Counted from the first letter of the stretch, positions 28,491 through 38,120 are shown. The stretch is 46,949 bases of DNA from an uncultured Schlesneria sp. (GCA_903834925.1 CAILLA010000197.1:1-46949), one strand, 5' to 3'. The notes: generated from the sequence alone by a model not told the origin. Translations and numbers: made by a program.

Positions 28491-29867
28491 ATGGAAGATG
28501 AATTAATACAAAAGCTTGGTCATAGCGATTTTCATGGCAAGAGCACGCTGCATCCTGTCGGTGTGAGCCTGTTGCTGTTGTTTGGATTTGCGATGGTGGT
28601 GGTCCCACGCCGCCATGCCATGATCATGATTCTGGCGTGCGGGTCGTTTATGGCGGTTGGGCAGCGACTTGTCATCGCTGGCTTCGATTTCAACTTCATG
28701 AGACTGATGGTGCTATTCGGCTGGGCGAGGCTGATCCTGCGCCAGGAATTTCGAGGGTTTCGATGGAATCGAATGGACTTAGTTTTTCTTTTAATGTCCT
28801 TCATGGAATTGATTTCGGCTACAGTCACAGGTGGGGCATCCGGTTTCACGTGGAGACTGGGGATGCTGACTGAGTCGTTGGGTGCCTACTTTATGGCTCG
28901 CATTTTAATCAGGGACTTGAACGACGTCCGAAGCTTGATCTACGGTCTGGCCGTCATCAGCGTTCCAGTTGCGTTTATTTTTCTGATCGAACGCAGCACC
29001 ACTCGTAATCTGTTCGCCGTTTTTGGTGGCGTTCCGGAAATCACGGCAACGCGTTTGGGGAAACTTCGCTGTCAAGGCGCATATTCGCACCCCATCCTGG
29101 CAGGCTGCTATTGGGCGGCGATTTTTCCGTTAATTGCCACGCAGCTCTTCTCGAAAGGTTTCGCTCGATCGTTGTCGGTCGTAGGGATGTTTTCATCGCT
29201 CGTGATCATCGCCTGCTGCGCATCAAGTACACCGATCACCGGACTGCTTGCTGGGCTTGTCGGACTCGCCATGTTACCGCTTCGAAAATGGATGGCCGCT
29301 GTTCGTTGGTTCGTTCTTTTGAGCATGATTGTTTTGCATTTTGTCAAAAAAGCCCCGATCTGGCACTTGATTGCCAGGACGGATTTTGTTGGTGGATCGA
29401 CCGGTTGGCATCGGGCACACCTGATTGATGAGGTGATCGCACATTTCAATGAATGGGCCCTTTTTGGAGTGCAAAATATCGAGCATTGGTCGGTCCAAGG
29501 TGGCGACGTTTGTATCCAATACGCATTAGTTGTGGTTCGAGCAGGTGGGTTGACGCTTATTTTGTTTTTATTGTTGATTGCAATGGGGTTTGCGAGTGTT
29601 GGCCGGGCTTGGCGGCGAGTGGAGCGTTCACCGGAGGATGTTTTTCTGCTCTGGGCGATTGGAGTGTCGCTTTTCGTTCATACCGTGAATTTTATTGGTG
29701 TGGGTTACTTCGGTCAAATTGATATCTTATGGTTCATCGGAATCGCGCTCCCCTCCGTTTTACCATCTGCTCGAAATACGGCAAGCTCTTTGAACTCTAC
29801 GGTCGCTTCCAGACTACACCCCCCAGCAACACAAGTTTCAAGCGTTTTTCACGCTGGATATCGTTAA
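28491..29867 (+). CDS. Wzy-like O-antigen polymerase/ligase family membrane protein
   Basis: 458 aa from the ATG at 28491, with GAGG 10 bases upstream; an in-frame TTG lies at 28476. About ten hydrophobic segments span the protein (HPVGVSLLLLFGFAMVVVP, SVVGMFSSLVIIACC and others). A large loop between the last helices holds GGSTGWHRAHLIDEVIAHF, like the periplasmic loop of the Wzy_C family where conserved Arg and His act. It should polymerise undecaprenyl-linked repeat units in the periplasm or ligate them to an acceptor. It lies in the locus with a flippase and an initiating transferase, which favours polymerase. Confidence 0.82.
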   Translation: MEDELIQKLGHSDFHGKSTLHPVGVSLLLLFGFAMVVVPRRHAMIMILACGSFMAVGQRLVIAGFDFNFMRLMVLFGWARLILRQEFRGFRWNRMDLVFLLMSFMELISATVTGGASGFTWRLGMLTESLGAYFMARILIRDLNDVRSLIYGLAVISVPVAFIFLIERSTTRNLFAVFGGVPEITATRLGKLRCQGAYSHPILAGCYWAAIFPLIATQLFSKGFARSLSVVGMFSSLVIIACCASSTPITGLLAGLVGLAMLPLRKWMAAVRWFVLLSMIVLHFVKKAPIWHLIARTDFVGGSTGWHRAHLIDEVIAHFNEWALFGVQNIEHWSVQGGDVCIQYALVVVRAGGLTLILFLLLIAMGFASVGRAWRRVERSPEDVFLLWAIGVSLFVHTVNFIGVGYFGQIDILWFIGIALPSVLPSARNTASSLNSTVASRLHPPATQVSSVFHAGYR

Positions 29868-29948
29868 CGCCAATGATTTGTGGTCTCTCGAACAAAAAAC
29901 GTGCGATTGTACGACAATACGTTAATTGTAAATGAAAGTGCGTCAATT

Positions 29949-30872
29949 ATGATTGAAGTATCGGTTATTATTGTAAGTTGGAATACGAAGGAGATACTGC
30001 GGCAATGTCTCGCGTCTGTGTATCGGGAAACGAATGATATCGCATTGGAGTTGATACTCGTTGACAATGCTTCTACTGATGGCTCTGCGGAAATGGTTCT
30101 ACAGGAATTTCCGCAAGCCATTCTCATTCGCAATTCCCAGAATAAGGGATTTGCCGCAGCAAACAATCAAGGAATTGAAATTGCCAAAGGGCGTTTCGTT
30201 CTGTTGCTGAACCCTGACACCGTTGTCCTCGATCATGCAATTCAGAAAACGATTGCGTTTGCCGATCAGCATCCGCACGCAGGTGCTGTGGGTATTCGCA
30301 ATACCCATGCCAACGGCCAGTTACAAAAAAACTGCTTCCGGTATGCAAGCCTTTTGAATCTTTCTATTTCGACTTTTGGCCTGCATCGGCTATTTCCGAA
30401 AAGCGAGTTTTTTGGTCGGGAGCGGATGTTGTGGTGGGATTACACGGATAACCGAAAGGTCGATGTCGTCGCCGGGTGCTTCATGTTGGTTCGTAAGGAA
30501 GTCATTGACAAGATCGGCGGATTGGACGAAGCGTATTTTATGTATGGCGAAGAGATGGACTGGTGCTGGCGGATGGAAAATGCCGGCTGGGAAGTCTGGT
30601 TCTACAGTGGAGCGACAATCATCCATTATGGAGGAATGTCGTCCGCTCAGAATCCTGCTGAAATGCAGCGTGAGGCGCAGCGGAGCCTGCTCTACTTCAT
30701 TCAAAAACGACAAGGGGGATTGGCTCGTGTTGTGAGCCGCGGGTTGCTCATGTTAAGTGGTGGCTTTCGAGTGATCTACTGGGGTTGCCGCTGGGTTGGC
30801 GCGAGAGGGGATGTCCGGGAATTGAGCGCCAAGAAGTTTCGCCAGGCCATGGTCGCCACCGTGGGGCGTTAA
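29949..30872 (+). CDS. GT2 glycosyltransferase (rhamnosyltransferase-like)
   Basis: 307 aa from the ATG at 29949 (MIEVSVIIVSWNTKEIL), a typical family start; the frame runs further upstream without similarity. NASTDGSAE and LLNPDTVV are the two donor/metal motifs (the second is the DxD-like element), and GCFMLVRKEVIDKIGG and FMYGEEMDWCWR are characteristic of the WbbL-type rhamnosyltransferases. Those transfer a sugar to the growing lipid-linked repeat unit on the inner-membrane face. Donor specificity is not visible. It overlaps the preceding end of no gene but is followed 71 bases later by the deacetylase start. Confidence 0.9.
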   Translation: MIEVSVIIVSWNTKEILRQCLASVYRETNDIALELILVDNASTDGSAEMVLQEFPQAILIRNSQNKGFAAANNQGIEIAKGRFVLLLNPDTVVLDHAIQKTIAFADQHPHAGAVGIRNTHANGQLQKNCFRYASLLNLSISTFGLHRLFPKSEFFGRERMLWWDYTDNRKVDVVAGCFMLVRKEVIDKIGGLDEAYFMYGEEMDWCWRMENAGWEVWFYSGATIIHYGGMSSAQNPAEMQREAQRSLLYFIQKRQGGLARVVSRGLLMLSGGFRVIYWGCRWVGARGDVRELSAKKFRQAMVATVGR

Positions 30873-30943
30873 GTTGGGGCCGAGCATTCAGCGATGGACT
30901 CGACGCTACGCCATTTGACGCTGCGAATACTCCCAAACCGAAT

Positions 30944-31651
30944 ATGAGGCGGACCGTGTTTTTGATATTCTGGATCGTGGTGGTGGGCTTTTTATTGGTG
31001 GCAGCTTACATTTCCCCTTTCGCCGCCAGGATTGTCGAGCAAAAACGACTTCGTTTTTTTTGTCGCAGGGAGCATGTGCTGATCTTGACGTATGACGACG
31101 GGCCGAGCCTCGTTACGACACCGCAAGTGCTGGATTTGTTGGCGAAAATGGGTGCGAAAGCAACCTTCTTCCTACTGGGTCATCGTGTCCAGTCGACCCC
31201 AGAAGTTATCAGGCGGATGCGGGATGAAGGACATGAGCTGGCTAGCCATTCTCAGGACCACTTGAACGCCTTGAAAGTATCACCGTGGCGAAGTGTTACA
31301 GACGTCCAACGCGGGTTTGCGACGCTCGTCCAGTACGGTGTTGATTTCACGTTTTTTCGCCCGCCGTATGGCAAACTGAATCTCCTGACGTGGTTGACTG
31401 CAATTCGGCATGGGGTTCGTTTTGGATGGTGGACTGTGGTTTCAGGTGATACCTTTAATCCTCGGCCTGACCCCGATTCCGTCGTGCAAGCAGTCGAACG
31501 TGATGGAGGAGGCGTTGTGCTGATGCATGACTTCGATCGTGATGAGGATCGTTCGAATTACGTCCTCGACCTGACCAGGCGGTTGCTTGAAACGGCTCAT
31601 GTTCGCGGCTGGAAAGTCTGTACGTTAAGTGAAGCATCGCGGCTTCGCTGA
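30944..31651 (+). CDS. Membrane-anchored polysaccharide deacetylase (NodB domain)
   Basis: 235 aa from the ATG at 30944; the frame stays open upstream over the end of the glycosyltransferase but has no family sequence there. An N-terminal hydrophobic segment (FLIFWIVVVGFLLVAAYIS) anchors it. NodB motifs are TYDDGPS (motif 1, two metal aspartates), SHSQDH (motif 2, metal histidines), RPPYGK (motif 3), WWTVVSGDTFNP and LMHDF. It should remove N-acetyl (or O-acetyl) groups from a glycan with a divalent metal, outside the cytoplasm if the anchor is an N-in signal. It probably tailors the polysaccharide made here. Confidence 0.9.
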   Translation: MRRTVFLIFWIVVVGFLLVAAYISPFAARIVEQKRLRFFCRREHVLILTYDDGPSLVTTPQVLDLLAKMGAKATFFLLGHRVQSTPEVIRRMRDEGHELASHSQDHLNALKVSPWRSVTDVQRGFATLVQYGVDFTFFRPPYGKLNLLTWLTAIRHGVRFGWWTVVSGDTFNPRPDPDSVVQAVERDGGGVVLMHDFDRDEDRSNYVLDLTRRLLETAHVRGWKVCTLSEASRLR

Positions 31652-31958
31652 TTCGGCAACAGTTCAGTAGTTGGCTATTATGACGTCGTGCTTGAGTATC
31701 CGCTGTTTCGTCAGGTCGACTGACCGCAGCGGTTGAATTGGTTCAAAACTTCATCGAAGTGAGCCCGATGAGCGGACCGATTTTACGACGCTTTCTCCTC
31801 AATAATGAGTTTGTTATTTTTATAGTTCTCCTTCATCGATCGAATTGTTGGTTTGGTTGTGCATCCGAGAGTCGTTGACGGCGGATTGGGTTTTGTCAGA
31901 CGTGAGCGTCACACAGAGCGTTTCAAGCGTCATTGAAAATCTGTAACAGGATATTGGC
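31652..31958. other. Intergenic stretch with a nested hairpin
   Basis: No gene. A two-level hairpin is present: outer stem CCGCTG (31700-31705) / CAGCGG (31727-31732), inner stem GTCAG (31710-31714) / CTGAC (31720-31724), loop GTCGA. No T-tract follows, so it is a weak terminator candidate for the deacetylase transcript or a processing site. The rest is A/T-rich with no clear promoter. Confidence 0.4.
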
Positions 31959-32804
31959 ATGGTTTCGATCGTCATTCCGGCTCATAATGAGGAAACAACG
32001 ATCGGTCGTTGTTTAAGCCGGTTGCTCGGTGAAGGGTCTTCTGCGTCGTTGCAGGTCGTTGTGGCCTGCAATGGTTGTAGCGACCGCACGGCAGAAGTCG
32101 CTCGAACATTTGAGGATCGTCGCGTAACCGTCGTCGAGACTGACGTGGCATCCAAAGTTCATGCGATGAATCTGGGTGACGATGTCGCACAGGGGTTTCC
32201 TCGGTTCTACATGGACGCCGATGTGGTTCTGTCGCCGAACGATATTCGTGAAGTCGAGCGAACGCTTCAGGGTGGAACGGTGTTGGCGGCCGCCCCTCGA
32301 ATGGAGATGGATTTTTCCAACGCATCCTGGGCGGTACGAGCGTTTTATCGCGTCTGGATGGCCCTGCCCTATACCCGTTCGGGAATGATGGGGGTGGGGG
32401 TCTATGCGTTATCCGACGAAGGTCGACGTCGATTTGAACGGTTTCCGAATATCATCGCAGACGATGGCTATATCCGCGTGTTATTCAAACCGCACGAGCG
32501 CGCCGCCGTTGAAGCGGCACGGTCGATTGTCAAAGCACCGGCGACGCTCGCGGGGTTGATTAAAATCAAAACCCGTAGCCGACTGGGCGGATTTCAATTG
32601 GCGAACGTGTTTCCGGAATTGCTCGCGAACGATGATAAGAATTATTCGAAGGCGTCTTGGGATATCCTGAAAAATCCTTCGCTTTGGCCGTGTGTACCGG
32701 TCTACCTTTTTGTGAACCTGACTGCCAAGCGTCGTGCGAAAAAGCAACTTCAGCAACTGGATCAATATGTGTGGGAAAGGGACGATAGCTCCCGCGCCAG
32801 TTGA
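31959..32804 (+). CDS. GT2 glycosyltransferase
   Basis: 281 aa. N-terminal MVSIVIPAHNEETTIGRCL is the usual GT2 beginning; ACNGCSDRTAEVARTF provides the uridine-binding segment and YMDADVVLS the DxD metal motif. IIADDGYIRVLF near 160-175 gives the acidic acceptor-side residues. The C-terminal quarter contains one possible membrane-associated segment (LWPCVPVYLFVNLTA) and a basic tail. It probably adds a sugar to the lipid-linked unit on the cytoplasmic face. CAGGAT precedes the ATG. It is followed by the Alg14/Alg13-like pair, so the three may make consecutive linkages. Confidence 0.88.
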   Translation: MVSIVIPAHNEETTIGRCLSRLLGEGSSASLQVVVACNGCSDRTAEVARTFEDRRVTVVETDVASKVHAMNLGDDVAQGFPRFYMDADVVLSPNDIREVERTLQGGTVLAAAPRMEMDFSNASWAVRAFYRVWMALPYTRSGMMGVGVYALSDEGRRRFERFPNIIADDGYIRVLFKPHERAAVEAARSIVKAPATLAGLIKIKTRSRLGGFQLANVFPELLANDDKNYSKASWDILKNPSLWPCVPVYLFVNLTAKRRAKKQLQQLDQYVWERDDSSRAS

Positions 32805-32857
32805 TCAGAATTTCCGGTGTCGTATCCACGCAGAAAATCAATTCAAAGAATCTGGAA

Positions 32858-33343
32858 ATGACGGACAATACAACAAAAAAGCAGGCTGGTTCAAAACGAA
32901 AGAAGGTTCTGGCGATCGCGTCACGTGGAGGACATTGGATTCAATTGTTAAGGCTGCGTCCCGCGTTCAGTGATTGTGATTTGACGTTTGTGACGACTGA
33001 CCCCTCGTACAAGACAATGGTCGACGGGGCGGATTTTCGCGTTGTCACCGAAGCGACCCGCTTTCAAAAGCTGAAAATGCTGCTGATGGCCATCCAAATG
33101 TTCTGGATTCTGCTTCGCGTGCGACCGAATGTCGTCCTGACGACCGGGGCCGCGCCGGGTTATATCGCCATTCGACTGGGAAATTGGTTTGGCGCGCGGA
33201 CGTTGTGGATCGACAGTATTGCGAACGCAGAAGAATTGTCGCTCTCGGGGCGTCTCGCGGTGAAATACGCCGACACAACCTTGACGCAATGGGAACATCT
33301 TTCTGGAACAGACGGTATTGAATATCACGGAGCCGTCATATGA
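32858..33343 (+). CDS. Alg14/PssD-like membrane-anchoring glycosyltransferase subunit
   Basis: 161 aa from the ATG at 32858; the frame also extends to a TTG at 32801 overlapping the previous stop. VLAIASRGGHWIQLL near residue 20 is the Alg14 N-terminal glycine loop. LTTGAAPGYIAIRLGNWFGARTLW is the other signature (TGAAPG), with a hydrophobic stretch MLLMAIQMFWILL before it that could contact the membrane. In the Alg13/Alg14 and PssE/PssD pairs, this subunit binds the membrane and acceptor while the partner binds UDP-sugar. It ends by overlapping the next gene (ATGA), which encodes the partner. Confidence 0.88.
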   Translation: MTDNTTKKQAGSKRKKVLAIASRGGHWIQLLRLRPAFSDCDLTFVTTDPSYKTMVDGADFRVVTEATRFQKLKMLLMAIQMFWILLRVRPNVVLTTGAAPGYIAIRLGNWFGARTLWIDSIANAEELSLSGRLAVKYADTTLTQWEHLSGTDGIEYHGAVI

Positions 33344-34374
33344 TATTTGTTACCGTCGGGAACATGGATCCCTTCGATCGCATGATCAAGGCGATTGATC
33401 ATTGGGCCTCAACAAATCCGAGCGACGAAAAAATTTTCGCTCAAATCGGCGATGGACAATATCTTCCGTCGAGTTTTGAATACGTCAGGTGCTTGGCTCC
33501 GGATGATTTCGCGAAGCGATTCCGAGAAGCGCGACTGGTCGTCTCGCACGCTGGAATGGGGACGATTATCACGGCCCTCGAACTCCAGAAACCAATCATC
33601 GTGATGCCGAAAAGAGCCGCTTTCGGAGAACAGCGGAACGAACATCAACTGGCAACGGTTCGACATTTTAAACGCTCTGAACTCATGATGGTTGCAGATT
33701 CAGAAGCGGAACTGGCCGGCGTGCTAAACGGTTGGATCGCCAGGGAGGCGCAAAGGCCCGGGCGGGCTACGGAAAATCTTCAAGCGGCTGAGTGGGGTCC
33801 TGACGAGTCACTCGTAAAGTACGTGAGAAATTTCGTACAGGGGCAACCTCAATCGGGGATGATTCTGTTGACCGTCGGGAATGAACCGTTTGATCGATTA
33901 GTCAAAGCCTTTGATGAATGGATCGGTTCGCGTCCTGACGTTCAAGCCAAGAGAGCGGTGGCCCAAATTGCGAATGGAAGTTACGTCCCAAAGAATTGCG
34001 ATTTCATCCGTTTTATGACACCGGCAGTCTATCAGCAAATGTTCAATCAGTCCGAGATGATTGTTGCACATGCGGGCATCGGTACGATTATTACTGCGAT
34101 GAACGCCAATCGATTGATTGTCGTGATGCCGCGGCAAGCCAGGTTTGGCGAGACGCGTAACGATCACCAGGTGGCGACGGTGCGACATTTTACTCCTTCT
34201 CCAAATCGGCTGATCGCCGATTCTGAATCGGAACTGGACTCGGTGCTTGATCGTGCCATCGAGATGCATGCGAATCGAGTTGCCGCTTCAACTTCGTTAC
34301 AGGCTCCAGCACAACGGCCGCCAGACGAATCATTGCTCTGTTTTTTACGCGAATTCGTTTCAAAGGGTTCTTAA
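33340..34374 (+). CDS. Tandem Alg13/PssE-like glycosyltransferase (two fused domains)
   Basis: 344 aa. Two complete copies of an Alg13-like (GT28 C-terminal) domain are joined in one frame. Copy 1 starts MIFVTVGNMDPFDRMIKA; copy 2 starts at residue 174, MILLTVGNEPFDRLVKAFD. Each has a UDP-GlcNAc-type motif: SHAGMGTIITAL and AHAGIGTIITAM, then VMPKRAAFGEQRNEHQ and VMPRQARFGETRNDHQ. Each ends with a PDESL...FV tail. Normal Alg13/PssE is about 150-170 aa, so this is an in-frame duplication. GGAG lies seven bases before the start, which overlaps the Alg14-like stop by four bases. Two active sites sharing one anchor, or one catalytic and one structural copy, are possible. Confidence 0.9.
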   Translation: MIFVTVGNMDPFDRMIKAIDHWASTNPSDEKIFAQIGDGQYLPSSFEYVRCLAPDDFAKRFREARLVVSHAGMGTIITALELQKPIIVMPKRAAFGEQRNEHQLATVRHFKRSELMMVADSEAELAGVLNGWIAREAQRPGRATENLQAAEWGPDESLVKYVRNFVQGQPQSGMILLTVGNEPFDRLVKAFDEWIGSRPDVQAKRAVAQIANGSYVPKNCDFIRFMTPAVYQQMFNQSEMIVAHAGIGTIITAMNANRLIVVMPRQARFGETRNDHQVATVRHFTPSPNRLIADSESELDSVLDRAIEMHANRVAASTSLQAPAQRPPDESLLCFLREFVSKGS

Positions 34375-34416
34375 TTGATAAATTGTGAATTTTTCAAGTA
34401 GCAAGTCTCCGAGGCG

Positions 34417-34444
34417 TTGCGTTATGACAATCGGCGGTTAAAAT
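34417..34444 (+). promoter_or_regulatory. Possible promoter for the dTDP-sugar genes
   Basis: TTGCGT (34417-34422) and TAAAAT (34439-34444) are spaced by 16 bases, with the -10 box matching consensus at five of six positions. They lie about 30 bases before the rfbA start in a 97-base gap. An internal promoter would let the downstream half of the locus be transcribed separately. Confidence 0.3.
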
Positions 34445-34471
34445 TATCCCGATTGGGCAGGGTTTTACTTA

Positions 34472-35383
34472 ATGGGGGGGGGTATGCCGGGTAATCAAGA
34501 GTATCATCGCAAAGGGATAATTCTTGCTGGTGGGTCGGGAACTCGGCTTTACCCGGTGACGCATGTCGTCAGCAAGCAATTGCTGCCGATCTACGACAAG
34601 CCGATGATTTACTATCCCTTGTCGACGTTGATGCTGTCGGGGATGCGGCAAATTCTGATTATCAGTACTCCGCAAGATCTACCCCTTTTTCGCCGACTCT
34701 TCGGGGATGGATCGCAATGGGGCATCGAACTGGCCTATGCCGAACAACCACGTCCCGAAGGATTGGCCCAGGCATTCATCATCGGTGCCCCGTTTGTCGG
34801 TCGTGATCCGTCGTGTCTGATCCTGGGTGATAACATTTTCTACGGTCATGATTTGGTCACTTCATTGCACGCCGCTGACAAGCGTGTTGCCGGCGCAACC
34901 GTGTTTGCGTATCACGTCCAGGATGCTCGCAGCTATGGTGTCGTCGAATTCGGGGTTGATGGCCAAGCCATCTCGCTTGAAGAAAAGCCGCAGGTGCCGC
35001 GGTCAAATTATGCGGTCACTGGCCTGTACTTCTACGACAATGATGTGCTTCAAATTGCAAAAGATCTGAAACCCTCTGCGAGGGGTGAGCTGGAAATCAC
35101 CGATGTCAACCGCGCCTATTTGAATTCTCACCGGTTGCATGTGGAAATCCTCGGACGAGGTAGCGCATGGCTCGACACGGGAACGCACGATTCACTACTT
35201 GATGCAGCCACCTTTGTCTCGGTGCTTGAGAACCGTCAGGGACTGAAAATCGCTTGCCCAGAGGAAATTGCCTGGCGATATGGGTATATTGACTCCGAGC
35301 ATCTGCTCCGTTTAGCTCACCCGCTGGCCAAGACGAATTATGGACGTTATCTGATTAGTTTAGTTGAAGCAGGGAAAAAGTGA
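34472..35383 (+). CDS. rfbA: Glucose-1-phosphate thymidylyltransferase
   Basis: 303 aa from the ATG at 34472, with AGGG nine bases upstream; a second ATG at 34484 is equally in frame. [16 protein letters not shown] is the nucleotide-binding loop, followed by [37 protein letters not shown] and [20 protein letters not shown] match RfbA/RmlA. It makes dTDP-glucose from dTTP and glucose-1-phosphate, the first step for deoxysugars. The first codons contain nine consecutive G bases (34474-34482). Usually about 290 aa, so length is normal. RfbB is encoded two genes later, the first step's natural partner. Confidence 0.96.
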   Translation: MGGGMPGNQEYHRKGIILAGGSGTRLYPVTHVVSKQLLPIYDKPMIYYPLSTLMLSGMRQILIISTPQDLPLFRRLFGDGSQWGIELAYAEQPRPEGLAQAFIIGAPFVGRDPSCLILGDNIFYGHDLVTSLHAADKRVAGATVFAYHVQDARSYGVVEFGVDGQAISLEEKPQVPRSNYAVTGLYFYDNDVLQIAKDLKPSARGELEITDVNRAYLNSHRLHVEILGRGSAWLDTGTHDSLLDAATFVSVLENRQGLKIACPEEIAWRYGYIDSEHLLRLAHPLAKTNYGRYLISLVEAGKK

Positions 35384-35464
35384 ATCGTTTTTTGAGGGCA
35401 TTTAATGACTCGACAAGTCATGTCCAAAAGAATCTGAAATGTGCCACTGAAAATCAAATTTGTT

Positions 35465-35498
35465 GCAGAATTCGGTTTTGATTCGGTTTTGATTCTGC
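35465..35498 (+). repeat. Tandem 11-base repeat inside a hairpin
   Basis: ATTCGGTTTTG occurs twice head-to-tail (35470-35480 and 35481-35491), bounded by the inverted pair GCAGAAT (35465-35471) / ATTCTGC (35492-35498). It lies in the 160-base gap between rfbA and the UDP-sugar dehydrogenase. It could be a weak terminator or attenuator, or a recent small duplication. Confidence 0.6.
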
Positions 35499-35543
35499 GT
35501 CGATCGCTCGGTTAAATCATTTTACGATAGACGCGAATAGACA

Positions 35544-36869
35544 ATGATTACACATGGACTTGCGGAAAAGATCGCTGGTAAGACGGCTTTAATCGGGGTT
35601 ATCGGCTTGGGCTATGTGGGCCTGCCTTTGATTCGGGCATTTGTCCGATCTGGCTTTCGAACAATGGGCTTTGATGTCGACCAGTCGAAGGTCGATAAGC
35701 TGAAGGCTGGCCAGAGCTATATCAAACATATCGACAGTTCTTCGATTGCTGATCTCATTCAGAAAAAGCAATTTGAACCGACATCCGACATGGGGCGTCT
35801 CGGTGAAGCAGATTGCATCATTATCTGCGTGCCGACACCTCTGAATGAAAGCCGAGATCCCGATCTCAGCTACATTGAAGGGACGGCTCACGCCATCGCA
35901 AAGACTTTGCGACCGGGGCAACTTGTTGTTCTTGAAAGCACAACTCATCCGACAACGACTCGTGAAAATGTACTCCCGGTATTGAATGCGACGGGACTGG
36001 AAGCAGGAAAGGATTACTTTCTGGCGTTCAGCCCGGAACGTGAAGATCCTGGAAATCCCAACTTTGAAGCATCAACGATTCCCAAAGTTGTCGGTGGCTA
36101 CGACAACACGAGTGGCGACTTGGCCTGTTCGATGTACGGTCACGCAGTTGTCAAGGTCGTGCGGGTTTCCAGTATGGAGGTCGCCGAGGCGGCGAAAATT
36201 CTGGAAAATACGTATCGCGCGGTCAACATTGCGATGGTCAACGAATTGAAAATGCTCTACGACAAGATGGGCATTGATGTCTGGGAAGTGATTGACGCGG
36301 CCAAGACAAAACCGTTCGGCTTTCAGGCGTTCTACCCGGGCCCCGGGCTTGGCGGTCACTGCATTCCAATCGATCCGTTTTACCTGACCTGGCTCGCTCG
36401 AAAATGGGGCGAACAAACTCGGTTCATCGAGTTGGCGGGCGAGATCAACACGCACATGCCACATTATGTGGTCAGTCAGCTTGCCGAGTTCTTGAATGAC
36501 GCTGGGAAGCCAATCAAGGGAAGTAAGATCGGGATTCTTGGTGCGGCTTATAAAAAAGACGTCGACGATCCCCGGGAAAGCCCCACCTTCGAGCTGATGA
36601 AATTGCTGATCAAGCGCGGTGCAGTGTTGAGCTATAACGATCCGCACATTCCGACTTTGCCCAAGATGCGTCATTATCCAGGTCTTCCTGAGATGATCAG
36701 TCAGGCGTTAACGCCGGAGTACCTTGCGGCTCAAGACTGCGTGCTGATCTCGACAGACCATACTGCCTACGATCACGACTTTATCGTCGAGCACAGCCGG
36801 ATGGTGCTTGATACGCGAAACGCCACGAAGAATGTTAAAGCGGGACGCGAGAAAATCTTCAAGGCTTGA
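35544..36869 (+). CDS. wbpA: UDP-N-acetylglucosamine 6-dehydrogenase (WbpA-like)
   Basis: 441 aa. [11 protein letters not shown] is the NAD-binding loop, [15 protein letters not shown] and [11 protein letters not shown] follow, and [18 protein letters not shown] contains the catalytic cysteine (C in GGHC). SYIKHI and the [10 protein letters not shown] beginning are close to what I recall for WbpA of Pseudomonas, which oxidises UDP-GlcNAc to the uronic acid, in preference to WecC or Ugd. It is cytoplasmic. WbpB, WbpE, WbpD and WbpI partners are absent from the window, so the product may be used directly as GlcNAcA or completed elsewhere. The ribosome site is weak. Confidence 0.9.
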   Translation: MITHGLAEKIAGKTALIGVIGLGYVGLPLIRAFVRSGFRTMGFDVDQSKVDKLKAGQSYIKHIDSSSIADLIQKKQFEPTSDMGRLGEADCIIICVPTPLNESRDPDLSYIEGTAHAIAKTLRPGQLVVLESTTHPTTTRENVLPVLNATGLEAGKDYFLAFSPEREDPGNPNFEASTIPKVVGGYDNTSGDLACSMYGHAVVKVVRVSSMEVAEAAKILENTYRAVNIAMVNELKMLYDKMGIDVWEVIDAAKTKPFGFQAFYPGPGLGGHCIPIDPFYLTWLARKWGEQTRFIELAGEINTHMPHYVVSQLAEFLNDAGKPIKGSKIGILGAAYKKDVDDPRESPTFELMKLLIKRGAVLSYNDPHIPTLPKMRHYPGLPEMISQALTPEYLAAQDCVLISTDHTAYDHDFIVEHSRMVLDTRNATKNVKAGREKIFKA

Positions 36870-36955
36870 GCGGAAATCGTGTGATCCCAATCTGGCCTCT
36901 CAGGGATCAAACACTGTTTTCAATAAAGTCGGATGTCTCTTCAGGAGAAAGAATT

Positions 36956-38011
36956 TTGAAAATCCTCGTCACGGGTGGAGCTGGCTTTATCGGTTCGGCA
37001 GTTATCCGTCATTTAATTTCTGAGACTCAACACTCCGTCGTGAATGTCGACTGTTTGACGTATGCGGGAAATCTCAGCACGCTGGATCAGGTCAGTTCCA
37101 ATCCACGTTACGTGTTTGAGAAGGTCAATATCTGCGATTCCGTTGCGGTGCAGAATGTCTTCGAGCAACATCGTCCGGATGCAGTCATGCATTTGGCCGC
37201 AGAATCACACGTTGATCGCTCGATTGATGGTCCTAGCGCTTTTATTCAAACGAATGTCGTCGGCACGTACATCATGCTGGAAGCGAGTCGACGACACTGG
37301 CAGTCCCTGCCATTTCAACAACAAGGAGCGTTCCGGTTCCATCACATCTCAACCGATGAAGTCTATGGCTCTCTCGGTGACGAAGGGTTATTCACCGAAC
37401 AGACTCCTTATGACCCAAGTTCCCCCTACTCAGCCAGCAAGGCGGCTTCTGACCATCTGGTGCGTGCATGGAACCGAACGTACGGCCTGCCAACGGTATT
37501 GACGAATTGTTCGAACAATTATGGCCCCTTTCAATACCCGGAAAAATTGATTCCGCTCACGATTACATCGGCTCTTGCAGGAAAGCCACTGCCCGTTTAC
37601 GGCAAGGGGGAAAATATCCGCGACTGGCTGTATGTCGATGATCACGCTCGTGCGCTGGTTGTAGTTCTCGAACGCGGCCGAATCGGTGAGACATATAATA
37701 TTGGCGGCAACAGTGAGCGAAAGAATATTGATGTCGTGCGAACGATTTGTGCGTTGATGGACGAGGCGAATCAGGATTCGAACCATCGTCCTCACGAAAA
37801 GCTGATCACTTTTGTCAAAGACCGACCGGGTCATGATCACCGTTATGCGATCGACGCCAGTAAGATCCGGCAGGATCTCGGTTGGAGTCCTGCGGAAACC
37901 TTTGAAAGCGGCTTGAAAAAGACCGTGCATTGGTATCTCGCGAATAAGGAGTGGTGTGATCAAGCTGTCGCAGGTCGCTATTCGGGTGAGCGACTCGGGT
38001 TAAAGGGTTGA
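36956..38011 (+). CDS. rfbB: dTDP-glucose 4,6-dehydratase, TTG start
   Basis: 351 aa from the TTG at 36956 ([14 protein letters not shown]), chosen because AGGAG lies eight bases upstream and this is exactly the family N-terminus. The frame continues to 36866 with no similarity. [27 protein letters not shown], the catalytic [10 protein letters not shown] and [18 protein letters not shown] are diagnostic. It converts dTDP-glucose to dTDP-4-keto-6-deoxyglucose. No rfbC or rfbD for rhamnose is present; instead the next two genes direct the product to a 3-amino sugar. Confidence 0.96.
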   Translation: MKILVTGGAGFIGSAVIRHLISETQHSVVNVDCLTYAGNLSTLDQVSSNPRYVFEKVNICDSVAVQNVFEQHRPDAVMHLAAESHVDRSIDGPSAFIQTNVVGTYIMLEASRRHWQSLPFQQQGAFRFHHISTDEVYGSLGDEGLFTEQTPYDPSSPYSASKAASDHLVRAWNRTYGLPTVLTNCSNNYGPFQYPEKLIPLTITSALAGKPLPVYGKGENIRDWLYVDDHARALVVVLERGRIGETYNIGGNSERKNIDVVRTICALMDEANQDSNHRPHEKLITFVKDRPGHDHRYAIDASKIRQDLGWSPAETFESGLKKTVHWYLANKEWCDQAVAGRYSGERLGLKG

Positions 38012-38120
38012 TATGGCAAGTAGAAGCTGTACACTGCATTGTTTGGCTTCCTGCGCCGAACACGACGTGTGACGTATCACAGGATTCTCCTGAGTTTTGG
38101 TAGAAATGGAGGTCGAATTC

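Noticed and set aside
32801-32857. TTG start for the Alg14-like protein overlapping the previous stop
   Set aside because: The added 19 residues have no family similarity; the ATG at 32858 gives the expected length, although coupling through the TTG cannot be excluded.
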